Assembly (NCBI RefSeq): GCF_030546745.1
Contig: NZ_JAUOPD010000002.1
Coordinates: 240,668 to 304,667, forward strand
DNA: 64,000 nt
Reading direction: 5' to 3'
Source: Thalassotalea sp. 1_MG-2023
Lineage (GTDB): Bacteria; Pseudomonadota; Gammaproteobacteria; Enterobacterales; Alteromonadaceae
This document shows, piece after piece, positions 37,328-48,200 of the stretch. The translations under genes were made by a program, and so were the position numbers. The notes beneath the pieces were generated by a model, which had not been told where the DNA came from, ran no database searches, and saw only the letters and a list, made by a program, of their open reading frames with translations. Positions within the stretch are counted from its first letter, which is position 1, and each line of letters starts with the position of its first letter.

Positions 37328-38479
37328 TTAGGTGTGATCAAAGGTCAGTTTAATATGATCAATATCTGATTTTTTCAGTAGTGCTATTTCTGCCTTAGTC
37401 AATTTTACGCTACTGAGTAATGTTTTAGCTTGTTCTGTAGAGAGCATTTCATCGGCTGCTAAATTTCGGTACATCACATACGCCTTGGCTTTAACAATAA
37501 GCTGTGCGATGGGTGTCATTGTCTGTAAGTTATTGGTATAGGCAAGATCAAAAATAGGCTCAGTGATCATTAAGCGGTCAAAGCGCATTAACTCCACTAA
37601 ATCAGCACTAACTGCTGCACTTCTTGTGGTCAGTTGTTGATGCATTAATTCAGGTGATAAATCAAATTCAACTAATACATCATGTAAACGTTTATCTTTA
37701 TTATCAAACGCTTTTTTTACTTCTTCTTTGTGTAAATCATTGTAGGTTTGAATATAACTTCGCGTAACAGCAAGTAAGCCTATATTACTAAACATGGCTG
37801 CTGAAAAGGCAGTAAAAGTGTCTAATTTATGGAGCTTTGCCAGTGCTTGTGTAGCAAGCGCGATTGTGAGTGAATCGTTCCATAGTTTTCTTTTCATTGC
37901 ACCAAAAGGAGAGGTACTTGTTGGTAGCCAATGTTTTAACATAAAGGTGGGCATGACTAATTTTAGGTTTTCTAAACCGATGTACGTTAAGGCTAAATTA
38001 GCATCGCTCACTTGAACATCTGCGCGCTTTCTATACTGTGGTTTGTTAACGAGTTTGATAAGTTCATCAGCAAGCCAAGGCAGCGATGCTACCAGCGGAG
38101 ATATTCGTTTCACTGAGGCAGCTTTTACGGCTAAAATTTCCATAATAGCTGGCGCAGCATCTTCTATCTGTAACAGATTGGTGTATAAGCTTTCTTTTTG
38201 ATCGAAGGCACTGTTTACCTGCGTGTTCACTTGGGTAAAGAATTTGCTCATCATTTGATGTTTAAAATGATTTTTCCCGTGCTCTTCAATGAGTCTGTCT
38301 TTATTTGCTTGCTCTTCTACGGCTAATAATTCTCTTCTTCGATTCTCTTGTTCACTGTTTTGTTTGGCAATAACCGAAGTTGCATTATGCTCACGCTCGA
38401 CATATTCCTTCCCTATAGTAAGTGCAATTGCTTTTTGGTAAATCGGTGAAAGGAGTTCGTTATCTTCAAATATTTTCAT
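37328..38479 (-). CDS. HDOD domain protein
   Basis: 383 residues. A charged N-terminal helix region (about 35-75: ENRRRELLAVEEQANKDRLI) is followed by an HDOD domain (about 110-320) with FSAAMFSNIGLLAV and PIAQLIVKAKAYVMYRN. HDOD is a relative of HD phosphohydrolases lacking the metal-binding His/Asp pairs; none are visible here, so it is likely a non-catalytic signalling adaptor. It lies between pabA and astC on the same strand, 77 bases after pabA. The role is unknown. Confidence 0.82.
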   Translation of the reverse strand: MKIFEDNELLSPIYQKAIALTIGKEYVEREHNATSVIAKQNSEQENRRRELLAVEEQANKDRLIEEHGKNHFKHQMMSKFFTQVNTQVNSAFDQKESLYTNLLQIEDAAPAIMEILAVKAASVKRISPLVASLPWLADELIKLVNKPQYRKRADVQVSDANLALTYIGLENLKLVMPTFMLKHWLPTSTSPFGAMKRKLWNDSLTIALATQALAKLHKLDTFTAFSAAMFSNIGLLAVTRSYIQTYNDLHKEEVKKAFDNKDKRLHDVLVEFDLSPELMHQQLTTRSAAVSADLVELMRFDRLMITEPIFDLAYTNNLQTMTPIAQLIVKAKAYVMYRNLAADEMLSTEQAKTLLSSVKLTKAEIALLKKSDIDHIKLTFDHT

Positions 38480-38556
38480 GAGTATCTATTTTTAAGCGTG
38501 ACATCTTGCTATCGGCATCAGTAGCATAACGTTTAATTTTATGGGTTTAAACACAA

Positions 38557-39144
38557 TTATAGAGGTTGTTGAGTAAGAAAGTTTTTTAATAATTGATGGC
38601 CTTGCTCTGTTAACACTGATTCTGGATGAAATTGTACACTGGTAAGAGCGAGTTCTTTATGCGTTAGTGCCATTATTTCATCAATTTCCCCCTGTTCGTT
38701 TTCTGTCCATGCTGTTATTGCTAGCGATGCGGGTAGGCTGCGTTTATCAACGATTAATGAATGGTATCTAGTGACATTCAATGGTTGATTTAACGAGGTA
38801 AAAAGAGAGTTTCCTCGATGACGAACTTGACTCGTTTTACCGTGCATAACTTGGCGAGCTTTGATTATTTTTGCACCAAAATATTGCGCAATACATTGAT
38901 GACCTAAACAAACTCCTAAAATAGGAATTTTGCCTGCGAAGTGCTCAACAACGGCAAGCGAGATACCTGCTTTGTCAGGATCACAGGGACCAGGTGATAT
39001 AACAATATACTGGGGCGCAAGCTGTTTAATTGCTTCAATGGTGATTTCATCATTACGGAATACTAAAACCCGTTGCTCGAGTGATTCGAAATAATGTACG
39101 AGATTAAAGGTAAACGAATCGTAATTGTCGATCATTAATATCAC
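38557..39144 (-). CDS. pabA: Aminodeoxychorismate/anthranilate synthase glutaminase component
   Basis: 195 residues, class I glutamine amidotransferase. [20 protein letters not shown] opens the domain; the nucleophile Cys is in GVCLGHQ and the His-Glu pair in QFHPES. It supplies ammonia to PabB for p-aminobenzoate (folate) or TrpE for tryptophan. The position next to argD/astC-astA-astD is the classic pabA place in Vibrio and Shewanella relatives, and no trp genes are near, which favours pabA over trpG. Confidence 0.88.
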   Translation of the reverse strand: MILMIDNYDSFTFNLVHYFESLEQRVLVFRNDEITIEAIKQLAPQYIVISPGPCDPDKAGISLAVVEHFAGKIPILGVCLGHQCIAQYFGAKIIKARQVMHGKTSQVRHRGNSLFTSLNQPLNVTRYHSLIVDKRSLPASLAITAWTENEQGEIDEIMALTHKELALTSVQFHPESVLTEQGHQLLKNFLTQQPL

Positions 39145-39259
39145 AAAGAAACCTTATAGAAACAAGCAAGAAAAACCGCGGCTATTCTAAAGTGATAGCA
39201 TTGATAATTCATCAACTATTTTGTACCTGAGGTATTCATTTGTAGGTTTGATATAGAGT

Positions 39260-39313
39260 CTGTTGATCTTTTGATATTAAATTTTGTTTGAATTAAACGC
39301 GAAAGATCAACAG
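39260..39313 (-). terminator. Hairpin after pxpC, probable terminator
   Basis: Perfect 12-base inverted repeat CTGTTGATCTTT (39260-39271) and AAAGATCAACAG (39302-39313) with a 30-base AT-rich loop, 24 bases past the pxpC stop. No marked T-run follows. Confidence 0.45.
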
Positions 39314-39337
39314 GCCCTAGTTCAATAGTGCTTAGTT

Positions 39338-40282
39338 TCACGTTAACCCCATACGTTTTCTAAATGAAAGCAATTGTGCTTGTGCTTGACTAAGCGGTGT
39401 CATGTTAAAATTTACTTGTTCACCAGGACGTTTCTGACTCAATCGAATAACATCGGTATATATCACCACACCAAGTACCGGGTAACCGCCGATTGTTTGC
39501 CGTGCTTTCATTAAAATGATCGGTTGGCCATCAGGGGGCAATTGAATGGTGCCTAATGTTACAGGCTTTGATAATTCTGTTTCTAAGGATACCTCAAGTG
39601 GCTCACCTGTAAGACGATAACCCATTTTATCACTGAGTGTTGAGACCTGGTATGTTTGAGTCAAAAATGTATGTTGATGTGTTTTTGTCCATGCATTAAA
39701 TAAATTACTTGGAATAAACCTAAGAGTTAATTTATCTTTTTGTGATTGATGGAAAAGGTTTCTATCTTGTTTTGGGGTATTACTGATAACATTTTCATGT
39801 TTACTTTTCGAGCCTGTATTTGCTGATAAAGTAAATGCTTGACCTTGATAAATGGGGGGTATATGCCCGTTTATATGATGTTCGTTATGTGTGTAACTTG
39901 CACTTCCTAGCCAGTTATTGCAATCAAATCCACCTTGAACGCTAAGGTAAGTATAAAGCATATTTCTCGGTGTTCGTAATTGTAATACATCGCCTTTTTC
40001 CATGAGTAGTAGTTGGTTATTTTCTACGTTGCGATTGTTAAGGAGAGAATGGCAATCTGCTCCGGTTAACATAATGGTGCAAGGCTGATTGAATTTGAAC
40101 GTAACATTACCTAGAAATATTTCAAAGGCTGGAGTGTTAGCTTGATTTTCGAGCAGTAAATTAGCAAGCAAAAAACTATATTCATCTGCGGCACCTGATG
40201 TGCTAAACCCTAAATGCTGGGCTGATGGACGACCTAAATCTTGTATAGAAATGTTTTTAGTACACTTTTCGACAGTGATCAT
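39338..40282 (-). CDS. pxpC: 5-oxoprolinase subunit C
   Basis: 314 residues, biotin-dependent carboxylase-like (AHS2) domain. Typical segments are QDLGRPSAQHLGFSTSGAAD, IMLTGADCHSLLN, SDKMGYRLTGEPL and KARQTIGGYPVLGVV. With PxpA and PxpB it cleaves 5-oxoproline to glutamate using ATP. Its start overlaps the pxpB stop by four bases (ATGA). Last gene of the operon; a hairpin follows. Confidence 0.93.
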   Translation of the reverse strand: MITVEKCTKNISIQDLGRPSAQHLGFSTSGAADEYSFLLANLLLENQANTPAFEIFLGNVTFKFNQPCTIMLTGADCHSLLNNRNVENNQLLLMEKGDVLQLRTPRNMLYTYLSVQGGFDCNNWLGSASYTHNEHHINGHIPPIYQGQAFTLSANTGSKSKHENVISNTPKQDRNLFHQSQKDKLTLRFIPSNLFNAWTKTHQHTFLTQTYQVSTLSDKMGYRLTGEPLEVSLETELSKPVTLGTIQLPPDGQPIILMKARQTIGGYPVLGVVIYTDVIRLSQKRPGEQVNFNMTPLSQAQAQLLSFRKRMGLT

Positions 40283-40992
40283 AAGCGACTAATCTCTTCA
40301 AGGTTACCGCCTAAGGCAATAAATTTTTCTTTCGAAATAGCGGTAAAACGAACCACTTGGCCTAAATTAATGGCTGGTTCAAATACTTGGCTTTGTGTTG
40401 TATACATTGGCAAAGGTGTGTAACCGATGATATGCCACCCACCAGGGCTAATATTTGGGTACACGGCGGTTTGTTGCCCTGCAATAGCCACTGCGCCTTT
40501 GGGTACGTTAGTGCGAGGCGTATCACGCCTTGGTAATTGCAGTTGCTTTACTAGTGATGCTAAATAGCAAAACCCAGGTGTGAAACCATGAGCGTATGCA
40601 ATATAGCTATTGGTACTATGGTGATCAATCACTTCTTTTACACTTAGCGATAATTGGTTTGCCACATGGTCTAAATCGACACCATGGTAATATACTGGAA
40701 TATTGAGTTCCGGCGTGTTGCTGGTATCGTCACGCGATACCGTAGAATTGGCAGTGTGCTCAATGATGGTTTCAAGTAATTGCGAGTAGGTAATCAAATC
40801 AAAGCGATAATAAATGAGCAAGCTATTATAGCTCGACACCATCTCAATTACTTTATGCGAAAGTGCAGCGTTTAATGAAATTTTCAAATGCGAAATTGCC
40901 TGTTGAATGGTGGGTGAAATAGTTTCTTGCCATTCAACGAGTACAGCATCTTCAGCGATAGCTGAAATTTCGACTTGCTCAGCGGTGTTCAT
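40279..40992 (-). CDS. pxpB: 5-oxoprolinase subunit B
   Basis: 237 residues, AHS1 (KipI-like) domain. HGFTPGFCYLASL, LPRRDTPRTNVPKGAVAIAG and PGGWHIIGYTP are the conserved family segments. It forms the ATP-using complex with PxpC that activates 5-oxoproline for PxpA. Its start overlaps the pxpA gene by 14 bases and its end overlaps pxpC, so the three subunits are coupled in translation. Confidence 0.93.
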   Translation of the reverse strand: MNTAEQVEISAIAEDAVLVEWQETISPTIQQAISHLKISLNAALSHKVIEMVSSYNSLLIYYRFDLITYSQLLETIIEHTANSTVSRDDTSNTPELNIPVYYHGVDLDHVANQLSLSVKEVIDHHSTNSYIAYAHGFTPGFCYLASLVKQLQLPRRDTPRTNVPKGAVAIAGQQTAVYPNISPGGWHIIGYTPLPMYTTQSQVFEPAINLGQVVRFTAISKEKFIALGGNLEEISRL

Positions 40993-41710
40993 TGAGTAGT
41001 TGTCTTAATTGTTTGACGAGGGTAACCGCGTGTTGGTTATCACCATGAATACACAAACTATCTACAGTTAGCGGTAACGTTTGACCTGACACTGACAATA
41101 GCTTTCCTGTTTTTAGGAATTGCGCAATATTTTGCTGAATTTGATTCGTATCATGTATTGTTGCATTTGTATGTGTACGCGGGACTAACAAGCCATTATC
41201 TTGGTAGTTTCTATCTGCAAAAGCTTCGGTTATTAAGTTGATATTGTATTGTGCCGCAATCTGTTGGAATTTATTCATTTCAGGAATTGCCTGTACCATG
41301 AGTGACACATCGATAAACATATTGTTTATTACTTGGCAAATCACAGTAAAAATATCGAGATCTTTCATCATATCATTGTACAAAGCGCCATGTGGTTTTA
41401 CATAGCGTAGTTGACCACCGTTAATTTTACATAATTGCGCAAATGCGGCTAATTGATAATGTAATATCGCTTCAAGTGAACTTTGGGGTAACACCATGGT
41501 TTTCCTGCCAAAGTTTTCTTTATCTGGGTAACTGGGGTGAGCACCAATGCAAACCTTGTTTTTTATGGCGAGTTTAATGGTGTGATCGATAGTTTGGGGA
41601 TCAGATGCATGCAAACCGCAGGCTATGCTCGCTTGGTCTATATATGGCATCAACAACGCATCGTTGTGATGTACTTTTTCACCGATGTCGCAATTAAGTA
41701 GCAGTGTCAT
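40979..41710 (-). CDS. pxpA: 5-oxoprolinase subunit A (LamB/YcsF family)
   Basis: 243 residues, usual family length. LLNCDIGE, SIACGLHASDP, GAHPSYPDKENFGRK, VKPHGALYNDM and AFADRNYQDNGLLVPR are the strongly conserved blocks. PxpA carries out the hydrolytic ring opening of 5-oxoproline, which forms spontaneously from glutamine and is toxic if accumulated. Begins one base after the MOSC-ferredoxin stop codon, so it is translated from that message. Confidence 0.94.
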   Translation of the reverse strand: MTLLLNCDIGEKVHHNDALLMPYIDQASIACGLHASDPQTIDHTIKLAIKNKVCIGAHPSYPDKENFGRKTMVLPQSSLEAILHYQLAAFAQLCKINGGQLRYVKPHGALYNDMMKDLDIFTVICQVINNMFIDVSLMVQAIPEMNKFQQIAAQYNINLITEAFADRNYQDNGLLVPRTHTNATIHDTNQIQQNIAQFLKTGKLLSVSGQTLPLTVDSLCIHGDNQHAVTLVKQLRQLLNEHR

Positions 41711-41711
41711 A

Positions 41712-42881
41712 TTATTGTGAACTTAACACTAAGTCAGATAGTGGGATAGCGCTACATGCTAATATATAACCTTGTTGTTTTTCTTCGTCAGTTAAGCCAT
41801 CATCAGCTAACTGCTTTACCTCACCACTTTTAAGTTTTATTTTACAACGACCACACATACCACCTCGGCAAGAGTACGGTAATATCAGCCCTGCGGCTTC
41901 TCCTTGATCTAAAACTGGTTCTTGGGTGTTTCCTTTATGGGAAGTATCCCAAGACTCAAACTGTAGAGTTACTTTTTTAGGCACAACTTTTGTAGGCTGA
42001 GTTCGTGCTGTTTTTTCAGGATCGGCTTCGGGAATACTTTTCTTTGTTTTTGATGGTTTACAGTATACTGGTGCATCTTGTTGTTTAATTATCGTTATAT
42101 TGTCACCTTGGCGAATAACCCCTTTATTTAGCGCCACCATATTTTGTCCGAAAATAACGTCGCCATTTTCCATTTGGCGGTATTGCTTTAAGGTGTTTAA
42201 CGGTTCTTGCTTGCTGTGCTTTTCACCAGTGTTTGGGTTAACTGTGGTAAATATACAGCGACTGCAAGGTTTGGTGATTTCAAATTCAACTTCACCAATA
42301 CGGATATGTTTCCATGTATCTTCGGCAAATATATCACTATTTTTTACGACTATGTTTGGTCTAAATTGGCTCATACTGACCTGATGATCTGATAAGCGCT
42401 GGTTAAGATCATCTAACGTTGCTTGTGTGGCGATTAGTAATGGATAACCATCAGCAAAAGCCACTTGATTATTTCTGTTTTTAACAAAGCGAGTTGAGCG
42501 CTCAGCAAAGAAATGTAATTGGCAGGGTATACCTAAATATTGACTAAACCATTTATCGTAATGTTGGTGGCAGTATAGCGCTTCGATGTCGTCTTTCCAC
42601 ACTGTTACGTTATGATATTGCTCACTAAATTTTTCGGTCGTCACTTCCAGTACGGGCATGTCTGGCGCGGTTAATACTAATCCTTCAGGAGTTATATTAA
42701 CGTTAATTAAACACAGTGTTGGTTGCGTTCTAGCGGTGATAAATTGACCATCTAACGTGGTTAAAACAAAACGACGATCAAAGCTTAACCCATAATTATC
42801 AACCCAAGCATGCGATAAACTAATACCTGCTGCTGATTTTATTGGGTAGATATGTAACGACTGAACTTCTAGGTTAGGCAC
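41712..42881 (-). CDS. MOSC domain protein with C-terminal 2Fe-2S ferredoxin (YcbX-like)
   Basis: 389 residues. MOSC_N beta-barrel (about 1-115, LHIYPIKSAAG), MOSC domain (about 120-280) with the molybdenum-cofactor Cys in ITKPCSRC, a linker of about 40 polar residues, then a plant-type ferredoxin (about 305-389) with CRGGMCGRC and the fourth Cys in LACS. E. coli YcbX, of the same design, reduces N-hydroxylated bases with CysJ. I chose GTG at 42881 because AAAGGA lies six bases upstream; the frame extends to a TTG at 42938 with no ribosome site. It leads the pxpABC operon. Confidence 0.88.
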   Translation of the reverse strand: MPNLEVQSLHIYPIKSAAGISLSHAWVDNYGLSFDRRFVLTTLDGQFITARTQPTLCLINVNITPEGLVLTAPDMPVLEVTTEKFSEQYHNVTVWKDDIEALYCHQHYDKWFSQYLGIPCQLHFFAERSTRFVKNRNNQVAFADGYPLLIATQATLDDLNQRLSDHQVSMSQFRPNIVVKNSDIFAEDTWKHIRIGEVEFEITKPCSRCIFTTVNPNTGEKHSKQEPLNTLKQYRQMENGDVIFGQNMVALNKGVIRQGDNITIIKQQDAPVYCKPSKTKKSIPEADPEKTARTQPTKVVPKKVTLQFESWDTSHKGNTQEPVLDQGEAAGLILPYSCRGGMCGRCKIKLKSGEVKQLADDGLTDEEKQQGYILACSAIPLSDLVLSSQ

Positions 42882-43088
42882 AATAATTCCTTTAGGTTTC
42901 TTTGTGATGATTTTGGCAAACCGAGTGAATAAGTGCAATTGTAATTAAATGAAATATTAGGTTTTTGTTGTTTATGCGCTGAATACATTACTTAATAATG
43001 GGTTTAATGATGAGTTTAAAGGTGAGTTTAGTGGTGATATCGGGTATATTGCAGACCATTACTGAGCTCCCAAATAGATAGGAATTAT

Positions 43089-44456
43089 ATGCATCTTCAT
43101 ATACTTGGCATTTGCGGTACTTTTATGGGTGGCATTGCTGCAATTGCTAAACAGCTTGGACACCGCGTCACGGGTTGTGATGCTAATGTGTATCCGCCGA
43201 TGAGTACTCAACTAGCCGCATTAGGTATTGAATTAAAACAAGGCTATCACGTTGAACATTTAAATGATGAACCTGATTTGGTGATCGTAGGTAATGCCAT
43301 GTCTCGCGGCAATGAGATGGTTGAACATATTCTTGACCGCAATATTCCTTATATCTCTGGACCTCAATGGTTGTTAGAGAATGTTTTAAAAGATCGCTGG
43401 GTGTTGGCAGTTTCAGGCACACATGGCAAAACAACAACAAGCTCAATGCTTACGTGGATATTAGAATACGCCAAGCTAACACCTGGTTTTTTAGTTGGTG
43501 GTGTACTGCAAAACTTTAGTTGTTCTGCCCGATTGGGTAACTCCCCTTTCTTTGTGATTGAAGCTGATGAATACGACACGGCTTTTTTCGATAAACGATC
43601 TAAATTTGTTCATTATCGACCACGAACGTTAGTGATCAACAATCTGGAATTTGATCACGCTGATATTTTTAATGACTTGAGCGATATACAAAAACAATTT
43701 CATCACTTAATACGCATGGTACCAAGTAATGGTTTGGTACTTGCTCCTGCAAATGACAGTGCTATTGAAGAAACACTTTCAATGGGGTGTTGGACACCAA
43801 CAGAATTTAGTGTTGATGATGTTAAACAACACTTGGGCTGGCATGCTGAAAAACTCACGCCAGACGGTAGTCAATTTATAGTCCGTTTTAAAGATGATAT
43901 TCAAGGTACGGTTAATTGGTCTTTAATTGGCGATTTTAATATTGATAATGGCTTAATGGCGATCGCTGCTGCACGCCATGCGGGAGTACCAACTAAAGTT
44001 GCGATAGAAGCCCTCTCCGAATTTGTTAATACGAAACGTCGTTTAGAGTTACGCGGTGAGATAAATCAGATAAAAGTATTTGATGACTTTGCCCATCACC
44101 CCACTGCAATTGAAAAAACATTAAGTGCTGTAAGAGCAAATGTTGGGGAAGGACGAATTCTTGCTGTGTTAGAGCCAAGATCGAATACCATGAAGTCAGG
44201 TGTGCATAAAGATACCTTAGCAAAGTCACTCTCAACAGCCGATCTGTCATTTGTTTATCAGGGTGATAAAATAACTTGGTCAGTAGATAAGCTCATTCAA
44301 GATTGCCAACAGCCGTGTATTGTTGATAATGACTTATCGCGTTTTACTGCTGCAATTATTGATCATGCACAGGTTGGTGATACGATTGTGGTCATGAGTA
44401 ATGGTGGTTTCGGTGGAATTCACGAGCACTTGTTAACTGCATTAGCAACTAAATAA
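43089..44456 (+). CDS. mpl: UDP-N-acetylmuramate:L-alanyl-gamma-D-glutamyl-meso-diaminopimelate ligase
   Basis: 455 residues, typical for Mpl. It re-attaches recycled murein tripeptide to UDP-MurNAc. [20 protein letters not shown] opens the Rossmann-like domain; the ATP P-loop is [30 protein letters not shown] and [13 protein letters not shown] are diagnostic of the Mpl group in the Mur ligase family. ATG has AGGA five bases upstream. ubiX follows within 12 bases. In this order the pair is common in gammaproteobacteria. It could also recycle peptidoglycan products connected with the GH3 enzyme, though nothing links them directly. Confidence 0.96.
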   Translation: MHLHILGICGTFMGGIAAIAKQLGHRVTGCDANVYPPMSTQLAALGIELKQGYHVEHLNDEPDLVIVGNAMSRGNEMVEHILDRNIPYISGPQWLLENVLKDRWVLAVSGTHGKTTTSSMLTWILEYAKLTPGFLVGGVLQNFSCSARLGNSPFFVIEADEYDTAFFDKRSKFVHYRPRTLVINNLEFDHADIFNDLSDIQKQFHHLIRMVPSNGLVLAPANDSAIEETLSMGCWTPTEFSVDDVKQHLGWHAEKLTPDGSQFIVRFKDDIQGTVNWSLIGDFNIDNGLMAIAAARHAGVPTKVAIEALSEFVNTKRRLELRGEINQIKVFDDFAHHPTAIEKTLSAVRANVGEGRILAVLEPRSNTMKSGVHKDTLAKSLSTADLSFVYQGDKITWSVDKLIQDCQQPCIVDNDLSRFTAAIIDHAQVGDTIVVMSNGGFGGIHEHLLTALATK

Positions 44457-44467
44457 TTGAGGTAATG

Positions 44468-45085
44468 ATGAGCAACTTTACAGGAAAAATCACGTTAGCG
44501 ATCACTGGCGCTTCTGGCTCACCGTATGCGTTAAGGTTAATTGAATGTCTTGTTGCAACGAATTATCAAATCTACTTGTTGGTATCGAGCGCTGCACGCG
44601 TAGTGCTTGATACAGAAGTGTCATTAAAACTGCCGGCGGCACCAGATGCGGCTACCTCATTGTTAACGTCACATTTTGATGCAAAAGCAGAACAAATTAC
44701 CGTTTTTGGTAAAGAACAGTGGTTTTCACCGGTAGCCTCTGGCTCTGCGGCGCCTAAAACCATGGTAGTTTGCCCATGTTCAACCGGTACATTAGCTGCT
44801 ATTAGCCAAGGCATGAGTGATAACTTAATCGAACGTGCCGCTGATGTGGTGATAAAGGAACGTGGACAGCTGATTTTAGTACCAAGAGAAACACCATTTT
44901 CGACCATACATTTGCAGAATATGCTGACACTTTCACAAATGGGCGTCACTATTATGCCGGCGGCTCCTGGCTTTTATCATAATCCTCAATCTATTAATGA
45001 TTTAGTTGATTTTATGGTTGGCAGATTGCTTGACCATTTAAATATTTCTCAAAACATCATGCCTCGCTGGGGCTACCAAAAATAA
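44468..45085 (+). CDS. ubiX: Flavin prenyltransferase UbiX
   Basis: 205 residues. [19 protein letters not shown] is the FMN-binding start; [32 protein letters not shown] and [17 protein letters not shown] are hallmark UbiX segments. It makes the prenylated FMN cofactor used by the UbiD decarboxylase in ubiquinone synthesis. Two adjacent ATGs (44465, 44468) are possible; GAGG spacing favours the second. Cotranscribed with mpl. Confidence 0.95.
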   Translation: MSNFTGKITLAITGASGSPYALRLIECLVATNYQIYLLVSSAARVVLDTEVSLKLPAAPDAATSLLTSHFDAKAEQITVFGKEQWFSPVASGSAAPKTMVVCPCSTGTLAAISQGMSDNLIERAADVVIKERGQLILVPRETPFSTIHLQNMLTLSQMGVTIMPAAPGFYHNPQSINDLVDFMVGRLLDHLNISQNIMPRWGYQK

Positions 45086-45173
45086 TTAACGTTTATATCT
45101 ATAGCTATTAGGCGTTTACCGTAAAATTATTCTCGTCTATCTCAACCACATTGAAATTTTGTATACATCTATG

Positions 45174-45207
45174 CTTTAGTGTTTACTATAACTGTTAAAC
45201 GCTAAAG
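45174..45207. promoter_or_regulatory. Imperfect inverted repeat ahead of the amidohydrolase gene
   Basis: CTTTAGTGTTTA (45174-45185) and TAAACGCTAAAG (45196-45207) pair with a single G/T mismatch. It lies 69 bases upstream of the amidohydrolase ATG and 89 bases after ubiX, so it could be an operator of the first or a weak terminator of the second. Confidence 0.35.
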
Positions 45208-45275
45208 ACAGCTGTGTGTTGAATCGCGCCTGCTTAGTGATAAAAATTATAATGATAACCCGATAGGATATTCAA

Positions 45276-48200
45276 ATGCCTCAAAAGCCACTACACATGT
45301 TGTCGACAGCAGCGCTTACTCTTGCTTTATCAATGGCAAGTGCAAGCAGCATTGCTGACGAAAAGTTATCTGCTGATAAAGATAAAAAATGGTCGGTGAA
45401 CGAACCTCAAGGTGAATTTACTACCGCTAATATCAATGTAAGCCAAGGAACTTGGATGAATGTTGATGTAAGCCCTGACGGAAAGACAATTGTTTTTGAT
45501 TTGTTAGGTGATATTTATACCATGCCAATTTCCGGCGGCAAAGCAACGGCTTTAATGACCGATATTGCTTGGCAAATGCAACCTACTTTTAGCCCTGACG
45601 GTAAATATATTGCCTTTACTTCTGATCAAGACGGTGGTGATAACCTATGGGTGATGAATGCAGACGGTAGTGATGCTAAACCCGTTACGAAAGAATCATT
45701 TCGATTGCTAAACAGCCCAGCTTGGTCACCTGATGGAGATTACCTTGTTGGTCGTAAGCATTATACTGGCAGACGTTCACTAGGCGCAGGTGAAGTATGG
45801 CTGTACCACAAGTCAGGCGGAAGTGGTGTAATGTTAACTAAACGCCCGAATGAACAAAAAGACTTAGGTGAGCCAGCGTTTTCACCTGATGGCCGTTATG
45901 TGTATTTTTCTCAAGATGCAACGCCAGGTAAATATTTTGAATACAGTAAAGATTCAGAATCAGGTATTTATCGCATTAAACGTTTTGAATTAGCCACAGG
46001 GAAAATTAAAACGATTATTTCAGGCAAAGGTGGGGCTATTCGTCCTGTACCTTCTCCAGATGGAAATACTTTAGCGTTTGTGAGTCGCGATGACTTTCAG
46101 TCTAACCTTTATCTCTACGACCTAAATAGCGGTGAAAAAATACTCGCATATGAAAACCTTGATCGTGATATGCAAGAAACCTGGGCTATACATGGTGTGT
46201 ATCCAGATATGGCATGGTTGCCAGACAACAAAACATTAATTTTTTGGTCTGGCGGGCATATCAATCGATTAAATACTGAGAACGGCCAAGTTAAAGTGAT
46301 ACCGTTTGAGGTAAACACTCAAAAGAAAATTCAAACCGCATTACGTTTTCAACAAGACTTAGATCAAGACACCTTTAATACGAAAATGATCCGGGATGTT
46401 GAAGTGTCGCCAAATGGCAAACAAGTTGTGTTTGAGTCAATGGGTTATTTATATACCCAAAAAATGCGTGATGGCAAAGTGAGCGGTAAAGCGAAGCGTT
46501 TGACAAAACAACGCGATTATCGTGAATTAAATCCAAGTTTTTCACGCGATGGTAAAAAGATTGTTTATACGACGTGGGATGATAAGTCACTTGGTCAGGT
46601 GATGGTAACTTCAAGTCGCGGTGGCAAAGGTAAATCACTGATTAAGGAGCCAGGTAAATATATCGAGCCGAGCTTTTCGCCAGACGGAAAAACCGTTGTT
46701 TATCGAAAAGTACGAGGCGGCGGAATATTAGATCCTAAATGGGGCTTAAAAACAGGTGTCTATCAAGTATTGGCAAAAGGTGGTAAACCGGTTTTAATTA
46801 CCGAGTCAGGTTCTGCGCCACATTTCGGTGCTAAAAATGACCGTATTTATTTAACTCGGGGTGGCAAGAAAACGCAATTATTTAAAATAGATTTAGATGG
46901 TCAACATGAACAAGCCTTATATCAAGGTAAGTTTGCCACTGAATATCGCGTTGCGCCAAATGGCAAACATTTAGCATTTGCAGAACGTTTTAAAGTGTTT
47001 GTTACACCATTTGTTGAGCGCGGTTCGGTTATTGATACAGGGCCAAGTGCTAAAAACTTTCCGGTAAAACAATTATCGGTGCGAGCAGGTGAAGGCATTA
47101 ATTGGCACGGAAATTCTGCAGCTTTATATTGGACCTTAGGCCCAGATTTATATCAGGCAGACGTTTCAAACTTGTTTGATTTTGCTAAAGATGACGCAAA
47201 AAAATCTGACGTTAAACCTCGTATTACTTCATTAAGTTATGAACATACAATCGATAAACCGACAGGTAAAATTGCTTTTGTTGGGGGTAAGGTTGTCACC
47301 ATGGACAATAAAGGTGTGATTGATAACGGTGTTGTGGTTGTTGACGGTAATAAAATTATTGTAGTGGGTAATCAACAAAGCGTTAGTATTCCAAAAGATG
47401 CGAAAGTTATTGATATTACCGGTAAATCCATCATACCAGGATTGATTGATGCCCATGCTCATGGTGCTCAAGGAAGCTATCAAATTATTCCTGAACAAAA
47501 CTGGAAGAACTATGCTGGGTTGTCACTAGGGGTGACGACGATTCATGATCCTTCAAATGATACAACCAGCTTTTTTGCTGCAAGTGAAATGCAAAAAGCA
47601 GGTGAAATTGTTGCACCACGCCTATTTTCAACAGGACGTATTTTATATGGAGCAACATCAGCTGGCGCTACGGCCCACGTTGATAGCTTAGATGACGCAA
47701 AGTTCCACATTGAGCGCTTACAAAAAGCTGGCGCTTTTTCCGTGAAAAGTTATAACCAGCCACGTCGTGATCAACGCCAACAGTTTATTCAAGCAGGGCG
47801 TGAAGCTGGTGTGATGGTTGTGCCTGAAGGTGGCTCTCTTTTACAACATAACTTAACGATGCTGATAGATGGTCACACAACGTTAGAGCACTCTATTTCA
47901 ACGGCTAAAGTTTATGACGATATTAAACAATTGTGGTCGCATTCTGAAATGGCTTATACACCAACGATGGGGGTTGCATATGGGGGTATTTCTGGCGAGC
48001 ACTATTGGTACGACACAACTGAGGTATGGAAACACCCACGTTTAAGCAAATACGTACCGAGTGAAATACTAGAACCGCGCTCAATGCGCAGAACTAAAGC
48101 GCCATTACATCACTATAATCACTTTAACGTCGCTAAAGTGGCTAAAGAGATGCAAGACTTGGGTGTGTTAGTGAATGCTGGCGGGCATGGTCAGCGTGAA

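Noticed and set aside
44572..44949. 125-codon frame opposite ubiX
   Set aside because: Fully within ubiX on the other strand; ubiX is certain by its motifs.
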